Shown: positions 18,426 to 26,098 of the stretch, piece by piece
Position numbering within the stretch: the first letter of the stretch is position 1
How the letters are laid out: every line of letters starts with the position of its first letter
Assembly (NCBI GenBank): GCA_963844695.1
Contig: CAWJPL010000010.1
Span: 186,001 to 250,000 of the forward strand
Origin: RYN-230 sp963844695
GTDB lineage: Bacteria; Actinomycetota; Actinomycetes; Streptosporangiales; Streptosporangiaceae
Direction of reading: 5' to 3'
Length of the DNA stretch: 64,000 nucleotides
The notes under the pieces: generated by a model
Databases searched by the model: none
What the model was told of the DNA's origin: nothing
What the model saw: only the letters and a program-made list of their open reading frames with translations
Position numbers and translations under genes: made by a program

Positions 18426-20687
18426 TCAGCCAGTCAGCGCGGCGAGTACCTGGGCGGCGATCTTGCCCCGGATCCGGGAACCGTCGACCGGGCCCCCGGA
18501 CGCGTCGACCACGTAGAAGACGTCCACCGCCTCGGCGCCGAGCGTCTCCACCCGGGCCGCCTTCACGTCCAGGCCGCAGTCGCCGAGCGCGCGGCCGATC
18601 CGCCAGAGCAGCCCGGGTGCGTCGTGGGCACGCACTTCCACGACCGTCGCGGTCCGCGAGGCGTCGTCCAGCAGGGTGACCTTGGGCGGGGCGACCACGA
18701 CCGGCGCCGGTGATTCCCGGTAGGCACGCATCCGGCGCTCGAGCCGTTCCGCCACGTCGAGCCGGCCTTCCAGGGCCCGGCGCAGGTCGCTGGTGACCAG
18801 GTCGGCTTCCGGGGGGTCGCCGTATTCGGGGGCCACGGTGAAGGCGGCCACGGCCATGTTCCCGTGCGAGGTGGCGTTCGCGGAGCGCACCGCGAGCCGG
18901 TGCGAGGCCAGCACGCCCGCGGCCTGCCACAGCAGCCCGGGGCGATCCGGGGCGACGATGGTCACCTCAGAACCGGTCAGCCGGGCCGCGGGCGCCCCCG
19001 CCTCGGCGAGCGCCGCCTGGTCCGGGCGAAGCGGCAGCGGCTCGGGCGGCACCTCCCCGGCCAGCCGCGACTCCACCCGCCGGACCAGGTCGCCGACCAG
19101 GCCTTCCTTCCAGTCGTTCCAGGCGGCCGGGCCGGTCGCCTGGCCGTCGGCGATGGCCAGCGCATGCAGGAGCTCAAGCAGCGACCGGCCGCCGACCGCG
19201 GAGGCCACCTGGGCCACGGTGACCGGGTCGTCGAGATCGCGGCGCGTCGCCGTCTGCGGCAGCAGCAGGTGGTGCCGGACCGCCCCGGCGACCAGTTCCG
19301 CGTCAGACGGGCTGAGCCCGACCCGGCGGGCCACGTCCCGGGCCACCACCTCGCCGGTGACCCGGTGATCGCCGGGCCATCCCTTGCCGATGTCGTGCAG
19401 CAGCGCGGAGAGCAGGAGCAGGTCGGGCCGGCCCACGTCCCGGGTGAAGACGGCCGCCCGCACGGCGGTCTCCACCAGGTGGCGGTCCACCGTGTAGGTG
19501 TGCAGGGGGTTGCGCTGGGGCCGGTTCCGTACCCGGTCCCAGTCCGGTAGCAGGCTCGTGACCAGGCCTTCCTGGTCGAGCGCCTCCCAGACGGGGATGG
19601 CGGCCGGGCCTGCGCCGAGGAGCGCGACCAGCGCGTCACGCGCTTCGGGCGGCCACGGCACCGGCAGCGGCGGGCACTCCGCCAGCCTGGCCAGGGTGCG
19701 CGGCGCGAGCGCTAGCGCGGCCTGGGCGGCCGCGGCCGCGGCGCGCAGCGGGAGGGCCGGGTCGGCGGCCGGGTCCGCGGCCCGGGCCAGCACCACCTCA
19801 CCGTCCTGCTCGACGAGGCCGTCCGCCAGCGGGCGGCGCTGGGCCTTGCTCCGCCGCCGGCTACCGCGGCTGCGCTGGGCCTGCCGGAACGCCTGGTCCA
19901 CCGAGTAGGCGACGGCCCGGCCGGACCCGGCCAGGTGACGCATGAGCGCGTCCGCGTCCAGCAGCCCGAGCACCCGGGCCACCTCGTCCTGCTCCTGCAG
20001 GACAAGCCGGTCGGCGGGACGGCCGGTGATCTCGTGCAGCGCGTGGCGCGCGTCCATGATCGACTCGTACGCGGCCCGGACCCGGGGTCCGGGGCCGGGC
20101 GCCACCCACGCGGCCGCAATGGCCTGGATGGCGTGCACGTCCCGCAGCCCGCCCCGGGCCTCCTTGAGGTCGGGCTCGAGCAGGAAAGCCAGCTCACCGC
20201 TGCGCTGCGTCCGTTCCACGTGCAGCGCCTGCAGTTCGGCCAGCCGGGTGCCGGCCGAGGCCCGCCAGTCCTCCAGGGCCCGGACCCGCAGCGCGTTGGT
20301 CAGGCCGGGGTCGCCCGCGACATGCCGGGCGTACAGCAGCCCGAGGACTACTTTGAGATCGTTCTTGGCCACCCGGCGGGCTTCCGCCGTGGTGCGCACC
20401 GCGTGATCGAGATGGGTGCCGGAGTCCCAGATCGGATACCAGATCCGGTCGGCCATCGCCGCGATCCCGGCCCGCCCGTCGTGCAGCAGGAGCACGTCGA
20501 GGTCGCTGCCGGGCAGCAGCTCACGCCGTCCGTAGCCACCCACGGCGACCAGGGCGACCCCGGGCTCAGCGCCCAGCAGGGAGGCCAGCCAGCGGTCGGT
20601 CTCTGCGCTCCGCCGGGCGCGGTCGGCGGCGAACGACGTCAGGGGCGGCCCGTCGGACTGTGAACGGGCCGAGGGCGCGGACGTCAC
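18426..20687 (-). CDS. glnD: [Protein-PII] uridylyl/adenylyltransferase GlnD
   Basis: Bifunctional enzyme that modifies and demodifies PII at Tyr51 in response to nitrogen status; in streptomycetes the homologue adenylylates GlnK. Domains in order: nucleotidyltransferase (AVGGYGRRELLPGSDLDVLL, catalytic GG and DxD), PII-UTase helical domain (LLEPDLKEARGGLRDVHAIQ), HD hydrolase (LLLSALLHDIGKGWPGDH), and two C-terminal ACT domains (VTIVAPDRPGLLWQAAGVLA; VVEVRAHDAPGLLWRIGRAL). The 753-residue length is normal for actinobacteria. It lies 62 bp after glnB, its substrate gene. Confidence 0.96.
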   Translation of the reverse strand: MTSAPSARSQSDGPPLTSFAADRARRSAETDRWLASLLGAEPGVALVAVGGYGRRELLPGSDLDVLLLHDGRAGIAAMADRIWYPIWDSGTHLDHAVRTTAEARRVAKNDLKVVLGLLYARHVAGDPGLTNALRVRALEDWRASAGTRLAELQALHVERTQRSGELAFLLEPDLKEARGGLRDVHAIQAIAAAWVAPGPGPRVRAAYESIMDARHALHEITGRPADRLVLQEQDEVARVLGLLDADALMRHLAGSGRAVAYSVDQAFRQAQRSRGSRRRSKAQRRPLADGLVEQDGEVVLARAADPAADPALPLRAAAAAAQAALALAPRTLARLAECPPLPVPWPPEARDALVALLGAGPAAIPVWEALDQEGLVTSLLPDWDRVRNRPQRNPLHTYTVDRHLVETAVRAAVFTRDVGRPDLLLLSALLHDIGKGWPGDHRVTGEVVARDVARRVGLSPSDAELVAGAVRHHLLLPQTATRRDLDDPVTVAQVASAVGGRSLLELLHALAIADGQATGPAAWNDWKEGLVGDLVRRVESRLAGEVPPEPLPLRPDQAALAEAGAPAARLTGSEVTIVAPDRPGLLWQAAGVLASHRLAVRSANATSHGNMAVAAFTVAPEYGDPPEADLVTSDLRRALEGRLDVAERLERRMRAYRESPAPVVVAPPKVTLLDDASRTATVVEVRAHDAPGLLWRIGRALGDCGLDVKAARVETLGAEAVDVFYVVDASGGPVDGSRIRGKIAAQVLAALTG

Positions 20688-20749
20688 GACTGCCCAACCC
20701 CCCGACCCGTACTGAGCACTCCGATCAGACCTCTATCGCTGCTAGGGGG

Positions 20750-21088
20750 CTAGAGGGCGCCTGAACCGCGCTCGCCAGTCCGAACCCGCACAACCGTTTC
20801 AACCGGGATGGACCAGACCTTCCCGTCCCCAATACGTCCGGTCTGGGCTGCCTTGACGATCACGCCAATGAGGTCGTCGGTGTCCTCGTCGTCGGCGAGC
20901 ACTTCCAGTCTTACCTTGGGTACCAGGTCAACCTGGTACTCGGCACCCCGGTAGACCTCGGTGTGACCGCGCTGGCGGCCGTAGCCGCTGGCCTCACTCA
21001 CGGTCATCCCGTGCACACCAAAGGCCTGCAAGGCTGCTTTAACCTCGTCTAGCTTGAACGGCTTGATCACGGCAGTGATGAGCTTCAT
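20750..21088 (-). CDS. glnB: Nitrogen regulatory protein PII
   Basis: Trimeric signal protein that reads 2-oxoglutarate and ATP/ADP. The 112 residues start MKLITAVIKPFKLDEVKAAL. The T-loop carries GYGRQRGHTEVYRGAEYQVD with Tyr51 as the modification site. The B-loop TGRIGDGKVW and C-loop VRVRTGERG are intact. Start chosen at ATG 21088 by family length. In most actinobacteria this gene (often called glnK) follows the ammonium transporter amtB; here amtB is absent and a nitric oxide synthase gene lies 64 bp upstream. Whether PII still has an AmtB partner elsewhere cannot be seen. Confidence 0.96.
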   Translation of the reverse strand: MKLITAVIKPFKLDEVKAALQAFGVHGMTVSEASGYGRQRGHTEVYRGAEYQVDLVPKVRLEVLADDEDTDDLIGVIVKAAQTGRIGDGKVWSIPVETVVRVRTGERGSGAL

Positions 21089-21152
21089 GCGACCACCTTC
21101 TTGGGGCACCCTGTCCTGTGCCGACCCTCCGCCTGAGGCGTTTCGCCCGCCA

Positions 21153-22304
21153 TCACAGAGTGTTTCGGGGGGGTGAAAGACGTGGGCCACATGTTACGAG
21201 CAGGTTTCGCCACCACGGCGGCGCTGGGACGGCCGGCAGGGTCCGCTGGTGCCGGGCGTAAGCCGGGCGCAGAGCCGCGTCGGAGTAGTAGCGGTGGAAC
21301 ACGTCGGTGGCCGCGCCGGAGACCGGCGGGACGATCCACGTCCAGTCGGCCGGGCAGACCCGGCCCGCCCGCTCCTCACGGGCCAGGTGGGTGAGGAAAC
21401 GGCGTGACTCCGTGTGGTGGTCGGTGATCGTCACGCCGGCCGTCTCGAACGAGTGCAGCACCGCGAGATTGAGCTCCACGAGGGCCTGGTCGCGCCAGAG
21501 CGAGCGCTCCCGGCCGGTGTCCAGGCCCATCCGGGCCGCGATGGCGGGCAGCTGGTTGTAGCGGCCGGAATCCGCCAGGTTGCGGGCACCGATCTCGGTG
21601 CCCATGTACCAGCCGTTGAACGGGGCCGCCGGGTAGCAGATGCCGCCGATCTCCAGGCACATGTCGCTGATGACCGGCACCGCGTACCAGCGCAGGCCCA
21701 GCTCGCCGAACCAGGGAAAGCGCGGGTGGATCAGGTGGACCTCGGTGACCGCGCCTGCCGGTACGTCAAAGACCCGGGGGCGCTCGTCAGCGGTGGAGAC
21801 GACCAGCGGCAGGACGTCGAAGCGGCCCCGGCCGTCGGTGGCCCAGCCGAGCGCGCGGGCCAGGTTGGTGAGCTCGGTGCTGCCCGGCTCACCGTGCACC
21901 GACCCGTCCGGCCGCTGGTAGCCGGCGTACCGGACGAGCTGCTCGTTCCAGATACGCGGGCCGTTCCGGGCCGGCGTATCCGGGGCGAACACCGTGATGA
22001 CGGGCCTCACCCGGCCCTGGTTCGTGGCGACCCGCAGGTGCTCTGCGCACTCCGCGGCGACGCCCGCCGCGCTGGTGACCTCCCGGCGGTCCCGGACCTT
22101 GAGGCTCATCCAGTACAGCCGCCCGATGCAGCGGCTGCTGTTACGCCACGCCACCCGCGCGCCGAACTCCAGCTCCTCGGGCGTGTGCCGGTAGGTGCCG
22201 GTCAGCCTGACTTCCCGGCGGATCTCCCGCAGCCGGGGCCCGGCCGGGCTCGCGCTGGGCACCTCGCGGCGGTGCAGTTGGATGAACTCGGCGGCCAGAT
22301 CCAT
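21153..22304 (-). CDS. nos: Bacterial nitric oxide synthase oxygenase
   Basis: Haem enzyme that oxidises L-arginine to citrulline and NO; bacterial forms contain only the oxygenase domain and borrow electrons from a separate reductase. The axial haem Cys is residue 59 in VAWRNSSRCIGRLYW. The arginine-binding Glu is residue 237 in NGWYMGTEIGARNLAD. Other family stretches are GPRIWNEQLVRYAGYQ, FDVLPLV, RWYAVPVISDMCLEIGG and DHHTESRRFLTHLAREE. Length 383 residues, normal. Start at ATG 22304 lacks a clear Shine-Dalgarno; a start further upstream in low-complexity DNA is possible. It sits between glnB and a flavohaemoglobin-like gene, all on the minus strand. Confidence 0.95.
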   Translation of the reverse strand: MDLAAEFIQLHRREVPSASPAGPRLREIRREVRLTGTYRHTPEELEFGARVAWRNSSRCIGRLYWMSLKVRDRREVTSAAGVAAECAEHLRVATNQGRVRPVITVFAPDTPARNGPRIWNEQLVRYAGYQRPDGSVHGEPGSTELTNLARALGWATDGRGRFDVLPLVVSTADERPRVFDVPAGAVTEVHLIHPRFPWFGELGLRWYAVPVISDMCLEIGGICYPAAPFNGWYMGTEIGARNLADSGRYNQLPAIAARMGLDTGRERSLWRDQALVELNLAVLHSFETAGVTITDHHTESRRFLTHLAREERAGRVCPADWTWIVPPVSGAATDVFHRYYSDAALRPAYARHQRTLPAVPAPPWWRNLLVTCGPRLSPPRNTL

Positions 22305-22832
22305 GTCTACGGCCTGGGCGGACCGGCCCGGCCCGGCCAGGCGGGGCGGCCAGAACGCCCGGCCTGGCCACCGCGACCGCCCGCCCCGGGCCGCCCCGGG
22401 CCGGGGCGGCTCGGCCCGGGGCGGCTCGGCCCGGGGCGGCCCGGCCCGGGGCGGCCCGGCCGGGGCCGGATGAGGAGCTGGGCTGGCCGTGGGCGCTGGT
22501 GGTGAAACGGGCGCCTGCGGTGAGGCGGGCGCCTGCAGTAATGCGAATGCCTCTGGTAAGGCGGCGGCCGGGGAGCCGGTTACCGCCGGGCCTGGCCACC
22601 ACTGGGCCTGCCACCACTGGGCAGGTGGCCACCGTGGGCACCGCCATCAGCGACCTGGCTGGCAGCGCGGGCCCCGGTCTGCGGCACCCCGTGGCCAGGG
22701 CGAGGCCGGAGGTTGGGCGCCCGGCCACGGCCGGCGACATCCGGCGGACTAACGAGCCCCAGCGCCAAAAGGTTCTCAGGGGTGACTTCATCGCAGCGGC
22801 ATCCCATCACGCGGTGCGTGCCTCAAGTGCAG
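22305..22832. repeat. 528-bp low-complexity spacer between NOS and flavohaemoglobin genes
   Basis: No gene is supported here. At 22381-22460 there is extreme G+C DNA built from CCCGGGGCGGCTCGG-type units in tandem. At about 22497-22570 there are four degenerate 18-bp units of the form GGTGAGGCGGGCGCCTGC. At about 22585-22635 an imperfect repeat of CTGGCCACCACTGGGC occurs. Open frames across it on both strands are long only because stops are rare at this G+C content; their translations are simple repeats of Ala/Arg/Gly/Pro. The spacer may carry the NOS promoter, but I cannot point to it. Confidence 0.7.
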
Positions 22833-24092
22833 CTACAAGCTCGCGCACTCATGACCGACAGAATCCTCGACTGCGCCCGCGCATAACTCGCCGGGAGGAT
22901 CGACGAGGTCCGCGTGAATACGCCAATCATGCTCCCCCGTGGTGCGCAGCACCTGGGTGCAACTAGTCACCATAGGAGAGGGTCCGCTGAGGAAGACGTC
23001 GTCATCTTTTTGCGGGAGCTGGCGGGCGATGATATCCGCGAGCACTCCCTTGACCCCGGTGTAATCCGGATCGTCTGACACCGCAGTGCTGACCCGCAGC
23101 CATGGGTAGTACGACTCGAGCCGCCACAGGTCAGACAGATCGTAAAGCTCCGACTCACGCCGGGCACCGACGATCAGGCGGATCCGGCGCCGGCTATCCG
23201 GGTCGCTGTCCGCGATCGCCTGCTCGATCAGCGCCTTGAGGGGGGCCAGGCCGGAGCCGCCGGCCACGCAGAACATCCCGTGGCCGGACGCGGCGGCGAG
23301 CGTCATGGCGCCCTGCGGCGGGCCGAGGTTCACCCGGTCGCCCACGTTGGTGTGATGGACCAGGGCGGAACTCACCCACCCGCCGGGCACGGCGCGCACG
23401 TGGAAGGTGAGCAGGCCGTCCGCGCGCGGCGCGTTGGCCACCGAGAACGGCCGCCACACACGGTGCCAGTGGGCCGACTGGATGGTCACGTACTGGCCGG
23501 CCAGGTAGGGGAACGGCTCCTCGGGGCGCAGCGTGAGCACGGCGAGGGTCGGGCTGCGCAGTTCGTGCCCGACCACCTCCGCTGACCACCAGGGCGGCGA
23601 GTGTTCCGCGGCCTCGTCGGCGGCCCCGGTCATCAGCTGCGTCGCCCGTTCGTAAGCCCCCGCCCAGGCGGCCTCCGCGCCCGGATTCCACGCGTCCCCG
23701 GAGAATCGGCACAGGGTGGCCAGGAGGGCCCGGCCGACCGCCGGGTAGTGCTCGGTCAGTACCCCGTACTTGCGATGATCCAGCCCCAGCTGACTCAGGT
23801 ACGGATCCATCTCGTCCGGCGTGCCGAGGCTGTGCACGATACGGGCGAGGGCATGGAAAAGGCGGTCGCGCTGCGTATCCATGGCGGCCGGGAACATTGG
23901 GCGCAGTTCGGGATTCGCGGCGAACAACCGACCATAGAAATAGGCCACCGCATGGTCGCCCGCCTGCTTCACGAGCGAGAATGTATGGGTTATTGCCTCG
24001 GTACTAGATACAACTGGCGGCTCAGCGTCGCTGACCACGTCATCCAGCTCGCAAGAGTCCGTATCGCCGCTGCCGACACCGTTATTACCCAT
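22833..24092 (-). CDS. Flavohaemoglobin-like protein (globin plus FAD/NAD reductase), candidate NO dioxygenase
   Basis: Residues ~30-165 form a globin domain with LGLDHRKYGVLTEHYPAVGR, where the His before RKYG is the likely proximal haem ligand. The C-terminal ~240 residues form a ferredoxin-reductase-like module: FAD motif WRPFSVANAP, NAD motif CVAGGSGLAPLKALIEQ and a final VFLSGPSPMVTSC. This architecture is that of flavohaemoglobins, which turn NO and O2 into nitrate with NAD(P)H. Start is taken at ATG 24092 (MGNNGVGSG); an ATG 48 bp upstream is in frame. Next to a NOS gene it could remove NO or, alternatively, pass electrons to NOS; both are inference. Confidence 0.88.
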   Translation of the reverse strand: MGNNGVGSGDTDSCELDDVVSDAEPPVVSSTEAITHTFSLVKQAGDHAVAYFYGRLFAANPELRPMFPAAMDTQRDRLFHALARIVHSLGTPDEMDPYLSQLGLDHRKYGVLTEHYPAVGRALLATLCRFSGDAWNPGAEAAWAGAYERATQLMTGAADEAAEHSPPWWSAEVVGHELRSPTLAVLTLRPEEPFPYLAGQYVTIQSAHWHRVWRPFSVANAPRADGLLTFHVRAVPGGWVSSALVHHTNVGDRVNLGPPQGAMTLAAASGHGMFCVAGGSGLAPLKALIEQAIADSDPDSRRRIRLIVGARRESELYDLSDLWRLESYYPWLRVSTAVSDDPDYTGVKGVLADIIARQLPQKDDDVFLSGPSPMVTSCTQVLRTTGEHDWRIHADLVDPPGELCAGAVEDSVGHECASL

Positions 24093-24724
24093 CAGGATCG
24101 CCACGCTGGGAAGTTTGCCACATGCGCACCGTGACCACAACTAGGTCCTACAAACGCGTGCGCTAACTGTGAGACTTCTACTAATATATTTAGATTATTA
24201 GTCAGCAGAGGATCTGCAGATAATGTGCCAATCCGGTCAAACGAATTCCGCAAATGGCACATAGCTACGCCCATTGCCCCATCTCCGACCTTCCGCCCGC
24301 GGCGGACAGCGCGGTGCCGCGCTCAGGTCGCCCAGGCTCTGAGTCTTCTGGATGGGCAGGCCTCGTAGCCCGGACGGCCTTCAGGTCCACGGCCCCAGCC
24401 GTCCTCACCCCACTGTCCGTTGCCGTCCTCACTCCACTGCCGCGTCCGTGACGCACTGGAGGGGGTGGCGTGACGGGCGGGACAGATGGTGCGGCCAGGA
24501 GGCTCGGCCTGGTGACCGGGCTCCGGGATCGGTCCTCCGGTCCCGGGTCACGGCGTTTGGTGGGCCGCAGCCCGAGGACTGCTCCCCGGCGCCAGCGCAA
24601 ACGCGGCCACGTACCGCGGCCAGAAAGACCAGCCCGGCGCCGCCAGCCGGAACGCGGCCACGTACTGGGCCGGAGACCCACCCCACGGAGCGCCCAGCCG
24701 GAGGCCAGAGCAAGAGAGACCCGC
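24093..24724. promoter_or_regulatory. Long upstream region of the flavohaemoglobin gene with an AT-rich segment and palindromes
   Basis: Positions 24165-24260 are strongly AT-rich against a ~70% G+C background and lie just upstream of the minus-strand flavohaemoglobin gene, so they probably hold its promoter. They include CTAAT...ATTAG (24181-24201) and a perfect 10-bp palindrome ATCTGCAGAT at 24212-24221. Positions 24420-24724 are low-complexity G+C-rich DNA with repeated CGCGGCCACGTA motifs near 24604 and 24655. No coding gene in this stretch can be supported. Confidence 0.45.
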
Positions 24725-25915
24725 TCAGCTCCCCAGGATCGCGTCCACGAAGGCCTCAGGCTCGAACGGCGCCAGGTCGTCCGGCCCTTCACCCAGCCCG
24801 ACCAGCTTGACCGGCACCCCCAGCTCGCGCTGGACCGCGACGACGATGCCGCCCTTGGCCGTCCCGTCCAGCTTGGTCAAGACGATGCCGGTCACGTCAA
24901 CGGCCTCGGCGAACACCCGCGCCTGGCGGAGCCCGTTCTGCCCGGTGGTGGCGTCCAGGACGAGCAGGACCTCGTCCACAGTGGCCCGCTTCTCGATGAC
25001 CCGCTTGATCTTGCCGAGCTCGTCCATCAGGCCGGTCTTGGTGTGCAGCCGCCCGGCGGTGTCCACGATGACGGTGCTCGCCCGCTCGTCGATCCCGACC
25101 CGGACCGCCTCGAAGGCCACGCTGGCCGGGTCGGCTTCCTCACGGTCAGACCGGACCACCTCGGCCCCGGTCCGGCGGCCCCACGTCTGCAGCTGGTCGG
25201 CGGCGGCGGCACGGAACGTGTCGGCCGCGCCGAGCACTACCGTCTGGCCCTCGCCGATGAGCGCCCGGCTGAGCTTCCCGACGACCGTGGTCTTACCGGT
25301 CCCGTTGACCCCCACCACGAGGATGATGGAGGGCCGGTCCCCGTGTGAGCCGGTGTGCAGGGTCCGGTCCATGTCCGGCCCGATCTGCTTGACGAGCTCG
25401 TCGCGCAGCATCGCGCGCACCTGGGCCGGGTCGCGGGTCCCGGTGACCTTCACCTGGGTCCGGAGTTCCTCGGTGATCTGGCGGGCCGGCGCCACGCCCA
25501 TATCCGCGGTGATCAGGGTGTCCTCGATGTCCTCCCAGGCCTGGTCGTCCAGGGCGTCGCGGGAGAGCAGGTTGAGCAGGGTGGAGCCGAACCCGCCGCG
25601 AGAGGCGGCCAGCCGCCCGCGGAGCCGGGTGAGGCGGCCGCGCATCGGGGCTGTGGGCGCCTCACGGGGGACCGGCTCGGCGACGGGCGGGAGCACCGCC
25701 GACGGCGCGCCGCTCCCGTCCTCCTCGGCCTGATCCGCGGGTGGGGCCCTGGTCTGGCCAGCCGGCGGGGCCGTGGTCTGGCCGGCTTGCGGGCCCGGCA
25801 CTGGCGGCCTGGGTGGCGCGCTGACCCGCCGGCGGCGCGGAAGGACCAGGAATGTGGTGCCCAGCCCCCCGACCACCAGGACGGCGACGACGATAAGAAT
25901 GATCACAAGTTCCAT
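24725..25915 (-). CDS. ftsY: Signal recognition particle receptor FtsY
   Basis: SRP receptor GTPase at the membrane. The protein starts with a transmembrane helix (MELVIILIVVAVLVVGGLGT), as in many actinobacteria, then a Pro/Ala linker of about 70 residues. The NG domain follows: LLSRDALDDQAWEDIEDTLI, G1 VVGVNGTGKTTVVGKLS, VDTAGRLHTKTGLMDELGK and TKLDGTAKGGIVVAV, ending FVDAILGS. Start at ATG 25915 is set by the membrane helix. Length 396 residues. Follows smc after a 183-bp gap, the standard smc-ftsY order. Confidence 0.97.
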   Translation of the reverse strand: MELVIILIVVAVLVVGGLGTTFLVLPRRRRVSAPPRPPVPGPQAGQTTAPPAGQTRAPPADQAEEDGSGAPSAVLPPVAEPVPREAPTAPMRGRLTRLRGRLAASRGGFGSTLLNLLSRDALDDQAWEDIEDTLITADMGVAPARQITEELRTQVKVTGTRDPAQVRAMLRDELVKQIGPDMDRTLHTGSHGDRPSIILVVGVNGTGKTTVVGKLSRALIGEGQTVVLGAADTFRAAAADQLQTWGRRTGAEVVRSDREEADPASVAFEAVRVGIDERASTVIVDTAGRLHTKTGLMDELGKIKRVIEKRATVDEVLLVLDATTGQNGLRQARVFAEAVDVTGIVLTKLDGTAKGGIVVAVQRELGVPVKLVGLGEGPDDLAPFEPEAFVDAILGS

Positions 25916-26098
25916 AACGGCCCCAGTCTGGCAGACGACCCGGGCTGCGCGGTCCGGGCGCTGGCGGGATGGGGCCCCTGGCAACGGTGGGGCGGTCTCG
26001 TACTTCCGCGGCCCGTGGCGTGCTGAAGCGCGCCCCGAACGGATGAGGCGGTCCCGCGGTCCCGCGGTCCCGCGCTCCGGGCGCGGGGGCCCGCAGGG

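Noticed and set aside
16582..18516. Plus-strand frame of 644 codons opposite ffh
   Set aside because: Antisense shadow of ffh; no ribosome-binding site and no homology-like motifs.
22141..22791. Minus-strand frame of 216 codons upstream of NOS
   Set aside because: Overlaps NOS in the wrong frame and consists mainly of GRAAP-type repeats from G+C-rich tandem DNA.
24265..24792. Minus-strand frame of 175 codons between flavohaemoglobin gene and ftsY
   Set aside because: Trp/Arg/Gly-rich shadow overlapping the ftsY 3' end out of frame; no start signal.
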